A stretch of DNA of 64,000 nt, from contig JADLDI010000082.1 of the NCBI GenBank assembly GCA_020846745.1, positions 1 to 64,000 of the forward strand, read 5' to 3'. Position 1 is the first letter of the stretch; the number at the start of each line of letters is the position of its first letter. Of the stretch, positions 1 through 7,898 are shown piece by piece. The stretch comes from Bryobacterales bacterium. Lineage in GTDB: Bacteria; Acidobacteriota; Terriglobia; Bryobacterales; Bryobacteraceae. The notes beneath the pieces were generated by a model that saw only the letters and a program-made list of their open reading frames with translations, was not told the origin of the DNA and searched no databases. The position numbers and the translations under genes were made by a program.

Positions 1-74
1 CAAACAGCTCCAATTTGGCTCTCCTTTCCATCTCCGGCAGGATGGCAAACCGCCATCCCCCCGGGCTGTCCAGG

Positions 75-117
75 TGGGGCCAATTCAGACCATCAAATGG
101 GGCCAATTGAGAGCATC
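75..117. repeat. Two copies of a 20-bp motif, possible IS-end repeats
   Basis: TGGGGCCAATTCAGACCATC at 75-94 and TGGGGCCAATTGAGAGCATC at 98-117 are direct copies, 23 bp apart, differing at two positions. A related CCAATTTGGCT lies at 11-21, at the window edge. Multiple short terminal repeats of this sort occur at the ends of IS21-type elements, so this may be one end of an element lying mostly outside the window. No transposase is visible here, so the assignment is inference. Confidence 0.35.
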
Positions 118-158
118 GAACTCAACCGCGCAGGGGCGGTCCTTTTAGGATTGAGTAG

Positions 159-181
159 TGGGACTGTATACACCAGTCCCA
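159..181. terminator. 8-bp hairpin downstream of the first minus-strand gene
   Basis: TGGGACTG (159-166) pairs perfectly with CAGTCCCA (174-181) around a 7-nt loop. It lies 41 bp beyond the stop of the minus-strand gene ending at 222. A second, smaller hairpin (ACCGC 125-129 with GCGGT 136-140, then CCTTTT) faces rightward. Neither has a long T-run on the side where a terminator of the minus-strand gene would need it, so the terminator role is tentative. Confidence 0.3.
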
Positions 182-221
182 GCTAAATCGTCAGTATAGC
201 ACATGATGTCAAGTGCGCGGG

Positions 222-854
222 TTAGCGTTCTCGCGGGGGCGGTGGCGAGTCGGAAGCGGGTGCGGATGGAGCAGTTGTCCCGCCGGATTTCAGTCGCTTG
301 GCTTTGGCGTAATCGTCAAGCAACTGGCGCATGATCTTGTCGGCCACGTCCGCCGACGCACCACGGAACTTTGCCCCGAGGGATTCCTTCGTGGTCGACC
401 AGATGACATCCCCGTCTTTGTTTACCAGCCGGACAGCGGCTGCCGACTCGTGCTTGCGCTCCTGGGTTCGCGCGGAGTCCTGCTCGCCGACCGAGGCTGA
501 TGCGGACCGCCGGTTATTGCCTTGGCTTGAGCCCTGGTAGCCGCCCGCCCCGATGCCGACCCGGGCGTGCATGCTGTCGTTGTACTGGTATGTATCGGTG
601 AAGATCAGGTCTTCGGCGGATCCGCGGAGGTACGCATCGGCGCGGTCCGGATTCTCGGTCACCGTGAACAGGTTGCTGCGCTGCAGGCTGTTGATGATCA
701 TGTCGCGGACGTGATTGGCGGTCTCGCCCGACATCTTTTCGACATGGATCCGGCGGATGCGCAGCAACTGTAGGAGAGCTTCGTCGTGTGGCTGGAGATT
801 GGGTTGGGAAAAGGCCGCGAGGGCGAATGTGGTAAGACATACGACGAATTTCAT
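222..854 (-). CDS. Exported protein of unknown function, CsgG/LpoB-like in style
   Basis: A 210-residue protein beginning with a Sec signal peptide (about residues 1-16, cut near AFSQ). The mature part starts with a pattern typical of small periplasmic proteins that share the CsgG/LpoB fold: a strand (IRRIHVEKM), a helix (HVRDMIINSLQRSNLF), the strand FTVTE, and then NPDRADAYLRGSA. A low-complexity Ser/Gly/Gln stretch and a beta segment (AAAVRLVNKDGDVIWST) follow. The tail is Pro-rich and probably disordered. The start overlaps the stop of the upstream gene (851-1300) by ATGA, so the two are probably translationally coupled. The fold suggestion rests on pattern only, and the function is unknown. 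Confidence 0.7.
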   Translation of the reverse strand: MKFVVCLTTFALAAFSQPNLQPHDEALLQLLRIRRIHVEKMSGETANHVRDMIINSLQRSNLFTVTENPDRADAYLRGSAEDLIFTDTYQYNDSMHARVGIGAGGYQGSSQGNNRRSASASVGEQDSARTQERKHESAAAVRLVNKDGDVIWSTTKESLGAKFRGASADVADKIMRQLLDDYAKAKRLKSGGTTAPSAPASDSPPPPRER

Positions 855-1300
855 CCTTTACCGGCCCTCCGCGCCTCTTCATCCTGGAAGGTGACCTTCA
901 GGCCGGTACGCGCTTCGAGCGTAGCCAGCAAAACCCTGACCTGCGACTTTTCGAGCCTGAGGACAATCGCCTGCTGCGCACCCCGGTCGTCCTGGTATCC
1001 GACGGTGAGAAAGTGCTTCCGCGCCTTGGTCAGCAGGAAGAATGGCGAAACCACAGTGGCGAGGATTACCCGGCGGCTGACGTTCTGGCCGTATTCCAAC
1101 AAGTTAATGCGTTCGTACGGAACTCCGATGGAGGACTTTCCCGTACTAAAGATCATGGCGGATGGATTCTGGGTATGAAGTTTTCCCCCGTCGCCCGCGT
1201 TGAAGCGCTCGAGCGTTCCACCGATGTACTCGGCGTGGCCACCCGGATCGGCGGCATGGCTGAAGGGAATAAAAAGCAACGCAATGAGGAATTGACGCAT
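851..1300 (-). CDS. Small exported hypothetical protein
   Basis: A 149-residue protein with a clear signal peptide (MRQFLIALLFIPFSHA). The mature part is mostly beta strands. One hydrophobic stretch (residues about 77-90, RRVILATVVSPFFLL) could be a membrane-dipping or amphipathic segment, and it precedes a conserved-looking block, KHFLTVGYQDDRGAQQ. A charged C-terminus ends the protein. It is the first gene of a two-gene unit with the 222-854 gene, joined by a 4-nt overlap. I recognise no catalytic motif. It is probably a periplasmic or surface protein acting with its partner. Confidence 0.7.
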   Translation of the reverse strand: MRQFLIALLFIPFSHAADPGGHAEYIGGTLERFNAGDGGKLHTQNPSAMIFSTGKSSIGVPYERINLLEYGQNVSRRVILATVVSPFFLLTKARKHFLTVGYQDDRGAQQAIVLRLEKSQVRVLLATLEARTGLKVTFQDEEARRAGKG

Positions 1301-1388
1301 ATAGAAAGCTAGGAGTCCTCAGAAGTGAAAGTGGTCGAAGACCGTCTGAAATCTCACTGCCCACCTCTAAAATGAAGGAATAACCCCG

Positions 1389-2045
1389 ATGGATCTAGAC
1401 AAGTTGCAGAGCGACGGTATACCTATGCCGGACGGGCAGGGAGACGGCGTGATTATCAGCCCTGACACGCGGCGGGCGAACCGGATTCCTCCCGGGCAGT
1501 CGCGGACGAGGAAGTGGCCGGTGCTGGATGCAAGCGGTCCGCCACGGTTATCGACTGACAAGTGGGAACTGAAAGTGTGGGGCTTCGTAAAGGAGCCGCG
1601 AAGCTGGAACTGGGAGCAGTTCCGACAACTTCCACGGGTGAAGGTGTTTGCCGATTTTCATTGTGTGACGCGTTGGTCGCGGCTGGGGAATGTCTGGGAG
1701 GGCGTCTCGACCCGCGAAATCGTGAACCAGTGCGGTGGAATGATGAGCAGCGCTCAATTCGTACTGGCGCATGGTTACGATTACGGCTGGACGACCAACC
1801 TGCCACTGGAAGATTTCATGGCCGAAGACGCGCTGATCGCTTGCAGTCATGACGGGGAACCGCTGGAGTTGGAACATGGCGGTCCAGTGCGGCTGATTGT
1901 CCCGCAACTCTATGCATGGAAAAGCGCGAAATGGCTGGGTGGCATCGAGTTCCTGGACCGCGATAAGGCCGGGTTTTGGGAGCGGAACGGGTATCACATG
2001 CACGGCGACCCGTGGAAAGAGGAGCGGCACAATTTCTCCTGGTAA
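1389..2045 (+). CDS. Sulfite-oxidase-like molybdopterin oxidoreductase, short form
   Basis: A 218-residue protein made almost wholly of the oxidoreductase molybdopterin-binding domain (SUOX fold, PF00174). Cys92 in FADFHCVTRWS is the expected molybdenum-ligating cysteine. GYDYGWTTNLPLEDF and the GGPVRLIVPQLYAWKSAKW block are the usual cofactor-pocket segments. There is no signal peptide and no C-terminal dimerisation domain, as in the cytoplasmic YuiH-type branch rather than exported MsrP. A GAAGGAA ribosome site lies at 1375-1381, and TAAAAT at 1368-1373 could be a -10 box. The MBL-fold gene follows after 21 bp, so they are probably co-transcribed. The substrate cannot be read from the sequence. 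Confidence 0.88.
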   Translation: MDLDKLQSDGIPMPDGQGDGVIISPDTRRANRIPPGQSRTRKWPVLDASGPPRLSTDKWELKVWGFVKEPRSWNWEQFRQLPRVKVFADFHCVTRWSRLGNVWEGVSTREIVNQCGGMMSSAQFVLAHGYDYGWTTNLPLEDFMAEDALIACSHDGEPLELEHGGPVRLIVPQLYAWKSAKWLGGIEFLDRDKAGFWERNGYHMHGDPWKEERHNFSW

Positions 2046-2066
2046 AGGAATAGGTGGACGGGGTAA

Positions 2067-3005
2067 ATGACAACAAGGCGTTGGGTAGTAACAGGTTTAG
2101 GTGTGGGCGGTTTCGGAGCGCTGGGCGCGCTAGCCACGGCGGCATACCGCATTGCGCCGTCTTTTTGGAATCAGTACTGGAGCGAAATGAAGCGCGACAT
2201 CGCGCAACCGGCAAACCGGCCCGACTTCAGCAAATGGCGCGATACGGGGTTGCACGTTGCGTGGCTTGGACATTCCACGGTCTTGGTGAAGATGGACGGT
2301 TACACCTTCATTACCGACCCTGTTTTCAGCGACAAGGCCGGACTGCACTTTGGTCCGCTATCGCTTGGCGTTAAGCGGTTGGTTTACCCGGCGGCAACGT
2401 TGAAAGATCTGCCTAAGATAGATGCCGTGCTGGTGTCGCATGCGCACATGGATCACTTCGATATTCCATCGCTCAGAAGCCTGGAGGCGAAGGATCGCGA
2501 ACTGATCACCGCCGTTTCGACCTCCGATCTGTTGCGTGTTGGGCGGTATAAGAGGGTAAACGAATTGCGGTGGGGGGAAACGCGGCAGGTAGGTCCCTTA
2601 ACGATTAGGGCAATTCAGGTCAACCATTGGGGCGCCCGGATGCGGACCGACAGTCATCGCGGCTACAACGGGTACCTGATCGAGAACGGGCGGTATCGCG
2701 TTCTGTTCGCCGGCGACACAGCCGCCACCGATGCCTTTCGCGAGGTGCGCAGCAGCAAACCGGTGGACCTTGCCATTCTCCCGATCGGCGCGTATAACCC
2801 GTGGATTCGCGTGCACTGCAACCCCGAGCAGGCGTGGCGCATGGGCAGCGACGCGGGAGCGGAGTTGATGATCCCGGTTCATCATCAGACTTTCGTTTTG
2901 AGCCGGGAGCCGAAAACGGAACCGATTGAACGCTTTATCGCCTGCGCCGGCCAGCACGAAGACCGAGTGCCTGTCCGTTCGATCGGTCAGGAATTACACA
3001 TTTAA
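2067..3005 (+). CDS. MBL-fold metallo-hydrolase, UlaG / NAPE-PLD type
   Basis: A 312-residue protein. The N-terminus (MTTRRWVVTGLGVGGFGALG) looks like a Tat-type signal or membrane anchor. The metallo-beta-lactamase domain then runs from about residue 60: WLGHSTVLV, the zinc motif H125-A-H127-M-D129-H130, a further metal-ligand strand at NHWGARM, FAGDTAATD, and a closing VHHQTF. The WLGHST start and the H-A-H-M-D-H motif place it in the UlaG/RomA/NAPE-phospholipase-D branch, which cleaves phosphodiester or lactone bonds. Its 3' end overlaps the end of the convergent kinase gene by 12 bp. The substrate is unknown. Confidence 0.85.
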   Translation: MTTRRWVVTGLGVGGFGALGALATAAYRIAPSFWNQYWSEMKRDIAQPANRPDFSKWRDTGLHVAWLGHSTVLVKMDGYTFITDPVFSDKAGLHFGPLSLGVKRLVYPAATLKDLPKIDAVLVSHAHMDHFDIPSLRSLEAKDRELITAVSTSDLLRVGRYKRVNELRWGETRQVGPLTIRAIQVNHWGARMRTDSHRGYNGYLIENGRYRVLFAGDTAATDAFREVRSSKPVDLAILPIGAYNPWIRVHCNPEQAWRMGSDAGAELMIPVHHQTFVLSREPKTEPIERFIACAGQHEDRVPVRSIGQELHI

Positions 3006-5576
3006 TACAGGCTCTTCGGCAGTGGCTTGGACCGGCTTTTCGGCCCAGCGATACACCGCGGCGCGCAGGTCTTCGTAGGTGAATGGTTTGCTGATGTAAT
3101 CGCTCATGCCGGCGTCGAGGCACCGTTGCCGGTCTCCGGTGAGCGCATTCGCCGTCAGTGCGACAATCGGTGTTTGTCCGGCGCTACCCGGCAGTTGGCG
3201 GATGGCGCGGGCGGCGGCGAAGCCATCCATAACCGGCATTTCGCAATCCATGAACACCAGATCGTAGGGTTGAGCGGTTACGCTTTCGAGCGCCTGCCGG
3301 CCATTGGCAACCGTGTCGAGTTGGTGGCCCATGCGCCGGATCAGGCGCACGGCCACGCGCCGGCTGACCGGATCGTCCTCGGCCAGCAGCAATCGCAGCG
3401 GTTCCATGGGAGATGGAATCTGCTCGTTGCCGGCCTGTGCCGAACAGCAGGTCTTGATCGCGGTTAGTAACTCGCGGTCGCTGAGCGGCTTGGGAACCAC
3501 CAGGCGCAGCCGCGGCAGTAGCGGCTCGCCGGAGCAACTGCGCTGGCTGTGCGGCACCATGAGAATGATCTCCATTCCGGCGTTCGCGGGGTCTTCCAGC
3601 AGGGTCTCGGCCAAATCGAGTCCGCCGCGGCGCGGAATACTGAAGTCAATGAGCACGATCCGAATGGGCGTACCCATTTCAGCGGACGCCCGAACTTCAC
3701 GGACAGCTTCGACGTCTGATGTTGCGGTGATCGGGTGGTAACCCCAAGCTCTTAATAGAGAGACCGTTACGGCCCGGCTGCCCGGCATGTCGTCCACCAC
3801 TAGAATCGAGATCAGACTGGGCGATACTTCTTCCTCATACGGAACGCCGACCTGCTTTTGTAATCGCAGGGTGATCGAAACCCGTAATGTGTTACCCGCA
3901 TTCGGGTCCAGTTCGAAGGTTCCGCCCAAACGTTCGACCAGCCGGCGCGCGATGGCATACCCAAGCACTACATCCGCGACGAGGCTTTTCGGAGGCGCGC
4001 ACATCGGATCGCTCAGGAACTCCTCCGCACCCGGAGGCAAGCCACAACCCGGGTCGACCAGAGTAAAGCGGACCAGTGTCTCTTCCGCGTTACTGCTGAT
4101 GGGATACGCGTTCAGCGCCACGTGTCCCTGATCGGCGCAACGGATGGAGCACTCGAGGATCCTGGTCAGTACTTCGGTGAGAGTGTCCGGTTCGCCGACA
4201 TAAGCATCTACCAGGCGCGCTGCCGGGAGACTGGTAAGGTCGATGTGTTTGGCTTCTGCCGCCGCGGCGACCTGCCGAATCGCCGAATCGATTACGTCAC
4301 GTAATGAAAACGGGACTCGGGTCGGTGTAGGCAACGTCGTTTCCAGTTCGACATACTCGGCAGCGGTATCGAGCCGCGCGAGCACGGTGCGGGCATTTGC
4401 GGCTGACTCGCGCAATAATTCCAGCTCGCGAGAGTTGGCGCCGGCTGTAAGCGAGCCGGCCAGATGGAGGAGCGACGCCAACGGTTGCCGGGCGTAACGA
4501 GACATCTCGCCCAAGTGCTGGAGATGTTGCGACCGGCGCTTTTGGGAAAGCTGTTGAATCTCGGCAACCCTTGCTTGCTGCTGAGACAATATGGCGTCTT
4601 TCTCAGCCAACTGCGTCTTCAATTGCTCAGTCTCCAGAACGGTTTGCTCAACCGCCGCCGGCGAGCCGGCGTCGAGAATGCTTGCTTCGATTGAGGTAAA
4701 TGCGCCTGTTTCGTCGCACAGCGGCCACAATCGATGCACGGTGGGAACGACGCTCCCATCGGCGAGTTTCACGCGCCAGGTCCGCTCAACCGTCTCGCCA
4801 CGCCTGACCGCCTGTGCGGCAGTTGTCCAGTCCGCTGGTGTTTCCAGATACGCCGCGATGCTGCTTTGCGCCGGGCGCGACACCCGGAGTAAGTTAGCCA
4901 TGGGTGGGTTGGCGGCCAGGATCGTACCATCGGAAGACGCGATATAAGCAGGGTTCAGAGCGTTTTCAAAACGCGCCGATGCCGCGCGCCTGGCGGCTTC
5001 CTCCCGTGCATTGCTGAAATTGGCCCGAATCCGGTACATCTGCATGATCAGCAGCATGCAGGCGATGAGGGCAAGCGCGGTCATTCCCGATGCGTACCGC
5101 CAGAGAACCAGCGGCTCCGACAGGTCCGCCAGCAGGTTCAGTTTGATTTCCGCTCCCAGGTGCTTCCATTCCGCCTCCAGCACCGCAGCTTGGGCATGCA
5201 CACGATCGAGATCGAGCATGTTGATGCTCGAGCCGACCCGCAAACCAGCGACGGTTCTCAGCAGAGCCCGGGTATCAGCCAGCAGTTGAGCCATGCGCGC
5301 ATCGTCTTTGCCGCCGATGGCCATATGTGCCAGCGCTTCCAGGTGTCTCGATTGAAGGTCAGCCCATTTGGCCGGCGTCTGCTCGAACGCTCCCTCCTGT
5401 AGCTGGCGAACTATGCCTTCCCCTTGTGTCGCAAAAGAAAGGTCTCGGGTCCGGGCCGCACTCAAAACGTAGGTGTGCTGAATCGACACCAGTTGCGCCA
5501 CTCCTGTAACAAGGGAGGCCGCGGCGATTGCGATCGTGACTGCCGCCCACACGCGAGAACTAATGGGCCACTGCAT
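2994..5576 (-). CDS. Hybrid sensor protein with degenerate kinase core and two receiver domains
   Basis: About 860 residues. I numbered from a TTG six bases upstream (5582), but the ATG at 5576 is the likelier start. Layout: TM helix 11-33, extracytoplasmic helical sensor, TM 163-183, PAS domain about 205-305, coiled coil 315-350, dimerisation helix about 355-412, ATPase-like domain about 425-580, receiver 1 about 592-712, receiver 2 about 729-848. The H-box reads MSRYARQPL, so the usual phospho-accepting His is Arg362. The N-box Asn is Cys478. A G1-like D510-P-G-C-G remains. Receiver 1 keeps Asp646 but lacks the conserved Thr. Receiver 2 is complete (Asp779, Thr, Lys832). It is probably a pseudokinase that scaffolds or accepts phosphate from another kinase. 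Confidence 0.88.
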   Translation of the reverse strand: MQWPISSRVWAAVTIAIAAASLVTGVAQLVSIQHTYVLSAARTRDLSFATQGEGIVRQLQEGAFEQTPAKWADLQSRHLEALAHMAIGGKDDARMAQLLADTRALLRTVAGLRVGSSINMLDLDRVHAQAAVLEAEWKHLGAEIKLNLLADLSEPLVLWRYASGMTALALIACMLLIMQMYRIRANFSNAREEAARRAASARFENALNPAYIASSDGTILAANPPMANLLRVSRPAQSSIAAYLETPADWTTAAQAVRRGETVERTWRVKLADGSVVPTVHRLWPLCDETGAFTSIEASILDAGSPAAVEQTVLETEQLKTQLAEKDAILSQQQARVAEIQQLSQKRRSQHLQHLGEMSRYARQPLASLLHLAGSLTAGANSRELELLRESAANARTVLARLDTAAEYVELETTLPTPTRVPFSLRDVIDSAIRQVAAAAEAKHIDLTSLPAARLVDAYVGEPDTLTEVLTRILECSIRCADQGHVALNAYPISSNAEETLVRFTLVDPGCGLPPGAEEFLSDPMCAPPKSLVADVVLGYAIARRLVERLGGTFELDPNAGNTLRVSITLRLQKQVGVPYEEEVSPSLISILVVDDMPGSRAVTVSLLRAWGYHPITATSDVEAVREVRASAEMGTPIRIVLIDFSIPRRGGLDLAETLLEDPANAGMEIILMVPHSQRSCSGEPLLPRLRLVVPKPLSDRELLTAIKTCCSAQAGNEQIPSPMEPLRLLLAEDDPVSRRVAVRLIRRMGHQLDTVANGRQALESVTAQPYDLVFMDCEMPVMDGFAAARAIRQLPGSAGQTPIVALTANALTGDRQRCLDAGMSDYISKPFTYEDLRAAVYRWAEKPVQATAEEPVLNV

Positions 5577-5710
5577 TGCCAATAGACTGATCGTCCCAAC
5601 CAGCGGAAAACCTTAGAATTCTTTTCTGACTCTGAAGAGAAATGAGACAATCGGGTCGAAATCCACAAGGCAGGACCAGCCTCGTCCTATCGGCTGCAAA
5701 CCCGAATTGC

Positions 5711-5716
5711 TACACT
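5711..5716 (+). promoter_or_regulatory. Putative -10 box for a leaderless xylose-isomerase-like mRNA
   Basis: TACACT lies 9 nt before the ATG at 5726. No Shine-Dalgarno sequence lies between them. If used, transcription would begin at or within a few bases of the start codon. No clear -35 is visible. Confidence 0.35.
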
Positions 5717-5725
5717 GATTGGCTT

Positions 5726-6964
5726 ATGAAACCTGTATCCGGCGGCGATCAACAGGCGCTGGTAGCGCGTCTGATGCAAGCTTGCGGGGGTGGCTATACG
5801 CCCGCGCAGCGAAGGAAATACTTCATCACAGGACCGCAGTGGGCCGCGGCCTACGAAGGCCATGCGCTCTTTCATGCACCCACGCGCCATCCCGTTCAAT
5901 TTGAAGAAGTAATCCGGCATTACGAGCAGATCGGCATCGGATATTGGACCACGCACGACACCGATGTTATTGCCGCCGACGCGCTCGGTACGGACCGCCA
6001 GGAAGAGACCGTCGCCGCCATCGGGAAGGCGCTCAAGGACAACGGCCTACAGTGTTCGATGGTGACCACCGAAACATTCCATCACGCCGTCTGGGCCGCC
6101 TCGCCGGCGGCCGAAGCGCCGGAAGTGCGCGATTACGCCAAATGGCGGCTCGCGAATACGGTGAAAATCGGGCATCAACTGGGGGCCAAATATGCGGTGT
6201 ATTGGCCTGGCTCGCTTGGCTATCAAGTGCAGGGCGCCATCGACGAGACCCAGACGCTCAAGTGGTACGCCGAGGGTCTGAACCACGCCTGCGAGGCCGA
6301 TATCAAACTCGCGAAGGAATACGGGCGCGACACCTTAAAGCACTGCATGGAGGCCAAGCCCTTCGAGCCCGCCGCCGAAATCCTGCTGCCCACCTCCGAC
6401 GCCATGCTGGCGTTCATCTTCTCCGGCCTGCTTACGCATCCGGAGATGGTGGGCCTGAACCCGGAATACCTGCACGAGTTGATGTGGGGAGCGGCCCCGC
6501 GCGCGGCGCTCGCCCGTGCCCTGTTATGCGGCAAGTTGTGGCATTTCGACATTAATGATGGATACCGGCTGAAGCACGACGTCGACATCGCCGTCGGCCT
6601 GGTCAATCCGCTCGATTGGTTGAATGTGCTAGTGCTGCTGCGGACCCATGGGTATCACGGACCTTTCAACCTCGACTATAAGCCCCCGAGAACTACCTCC
6701 AATTGGGGTGTCTTCTCGGTCAGTTTCCCCACGGCGGTAGACCGGTTTATCACGCTATGGGAGATGGCGGGAGAGGTGGCCGGCGACCCGATCATTAATG
6801 AGGCGACGCACGCGCTGATGGCCGGCGCCGGTGCGGCAGCGTCGCAGGGTCCGGGCGCTATCGCAGAGGCCAACAAGGAACTCCTCACGCTACACGAACT
6901 GATCTCGCACCGGATCTTCCAAATATTGGTGGGTGGGCACCAGGGCCGCTTGTACGCCGTCTGA
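5726..6964 (+). CDS. Xylose isomerase-family TIM-barrel protein
   Basis: About 412 residues from this ATG; an in-frame ATG at 5642 would add 28 residues that do not resemble the family. The metal-site landmarks of xylose isomerase are present in order: MEAKPFEPAAEILLPT (compare EPKPNEP...ILLPT), VGLNPEYLHELMWG, HFDINDGY and LDYKPPRTTS. The N-terminal catalytic region is divergent (TTHDTDVI, TTETFHHAVW). It probably interconverts aldose and ketose sugars with a divalent metal in the cytoplasm, but the pocket differs enough from XylA that the substrate may not be xylose. It is monocistronic. The 3' end faces the CDF gene at a distance of 9 bp. Confidence 0.82.
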   Translation: MKPVSGGDQQALVARLMQACGGGYTPAQRRKYFITGPQWAAAYEGHALFHAPTRHPVQFEEVIRHYEQIGIGYWTTHDTDVIAADALGTDRQEETVAAIGKALKDNGLQCSMVTTETFHHAVWAASPAAEAPEVRDYAKWRLANTVKIGHQLGAKYAVYWPGSLGYQVQGAIDETQTLKWYAEGLNHACEADIKLAKEYGRDTLKHCMEAKPFEPAAEILLPTSDAMLAFIFSGLLTHPEMVGLNPEYLHELMWGAAPRAALARALLCGKLWHFDINDGYRLKHDVDIAVGLVNPLDWLNVLVLLRTHGYHGPFNLDYKPPRTTSNWGVFSVSFPTAVDRFITLWEMAGEVAGDPIINEATHALMAGAGAAASQGPGAIAEANKELLTLHELISHRIFQILVGGHQGRLYAV

Positions 6965-6973
6965 CCGCGTTCC

Positions 6974-7888
6974 TTACCGCCCGTGTAACTCGCCGTGATC
7001 TTCCAGCGCCTCCAGGTGCGTATCCACCTCAGTGGGTAATCCGGTGGCGGCTGAAAGACGTTCCTCTAACAGCGTCGCCCGCCGGTGAGCTTCACCGATC
7101 GGCGTGGCCGACGGGAACAACAAGTGGACCTGGACCAGCAACCGTTGCCCGGTGAAGCGGAAACGCAGATCGTGATAGGTGAGGTTGAGTTCGTCACACA
7201 GTGTGTCGAGCGTCTGGTGTAGCTGCGTGCGGGTACCGGGGTCTGTGTAGTCGAGCAGGCCCGTGATGGCTCGCCAGATGAGCGACCCGCCGGAATAGAG
7301 GATCACCACGGCGAGAATAATGGCTGCCAGCGGATCGAACGGCGTCCAACCCGTGGCAATCACGAGAACGAGGCCGGCAACCGCGCCAAAGGAGGTCCAC
7401 GAATCGGTAAGGACGTGACGCCCGTTCGCCTCCAATATGAGCGACTTGGTCTTACGCCCGGTGCGCACGAGGTAGAAGCCCAAGCCGAGATTTACCGCTG
7501 AAGCGCCAAATGTGATGAGCGTGCCGGCGGAAAGGTTCTCGATCGCGATGCCGTGCAGCCACTTCTGGACGGCGGTGACGATAATCGCGACACCCGCCAG
7601 GCAGATTAGTCCACCTTCAAACCCGGCGGAAAAAAACGCAATGCGCTCGTAGCCGAACTGGTACCGCGAGTTTGGCGGCCGGGCAGATAGCCACAACGAG
7701 AACCCGGCGAACGCTACGCCGATGTTGTGAATGAGCGATTCCGCCGCGTCGGCAAAAACGGCCGACGATCCGGTGAGGTAGAAGGCCAGGAGTTTCCCCA
7801 CCAGCATGCAGATCCCGATAGCCAGCGATAGCCGAATCGCGTAACGGTTTTCGTCGACATTGGGAACTGCGGGGGCAGGGGCGGCCAT
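6974..7888 (-). CDS. Cation diffusion facilitator (CDF) family metal transporter
   Basis: A 304-residue protein with six predicted membrane helices and the C-terminal cytoplasmic CDF domain (from about residue 215). In TM5 the H158-V-L-T-D162 pair is normal for metal site A. In TM2 the usual HxxxD or DxxxD is replaced by E50-S-L-I-H54, so the site would be Glu/His/His/Asp. The YQFGYERIAFFSAGFEG loop-helix is typical of the family. It should export a divalent metal (Zn, Co, Mn or Fe) from the cytoplasm in exchange for protons. It is the last gene of a close series with the metallopeptidase (10-bp gap) and the MFS exporter upstream, a setting that fits metal or toxicant export. Confidence 0.88.
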   Translation of the reverse strand: MAAPAPAVPNVDENRYAIRLSLAIGICMLVGKLLAFYLTGSSAVFADAAESLIHNIGVAFAGFSLWLSARPPNSRYQFGYERIAFFSAGFEGGLICLAGVAIIVTAVQKWLHGIAIENLSAGTLITFGASAVNLGLGFYLVRTGRKTKSLILEANGRHVLTDSWTSFGAVAGLVLVIATGWTPFDPLAAIILAVVILYSGGSLIWRAITGLLDYTDPGTRTQLHQTLDTLCDELNLTYHDLRFRFTGQRLLVQVHLLFPSATPIGEAHRRATLLEERLSAATGLPTEVDTHLEALEDHGELHGR

Positions 7889-7898
7889 TCAATGTCGC

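Noticed and set aside
5642..5725. 28-residue N-terminal extension of the xylose-isomerase-like protein
   Set aside because: It has no signal-peptide character and no family similarity, and a -10-like box lies inside it; an upstream start is still possible.
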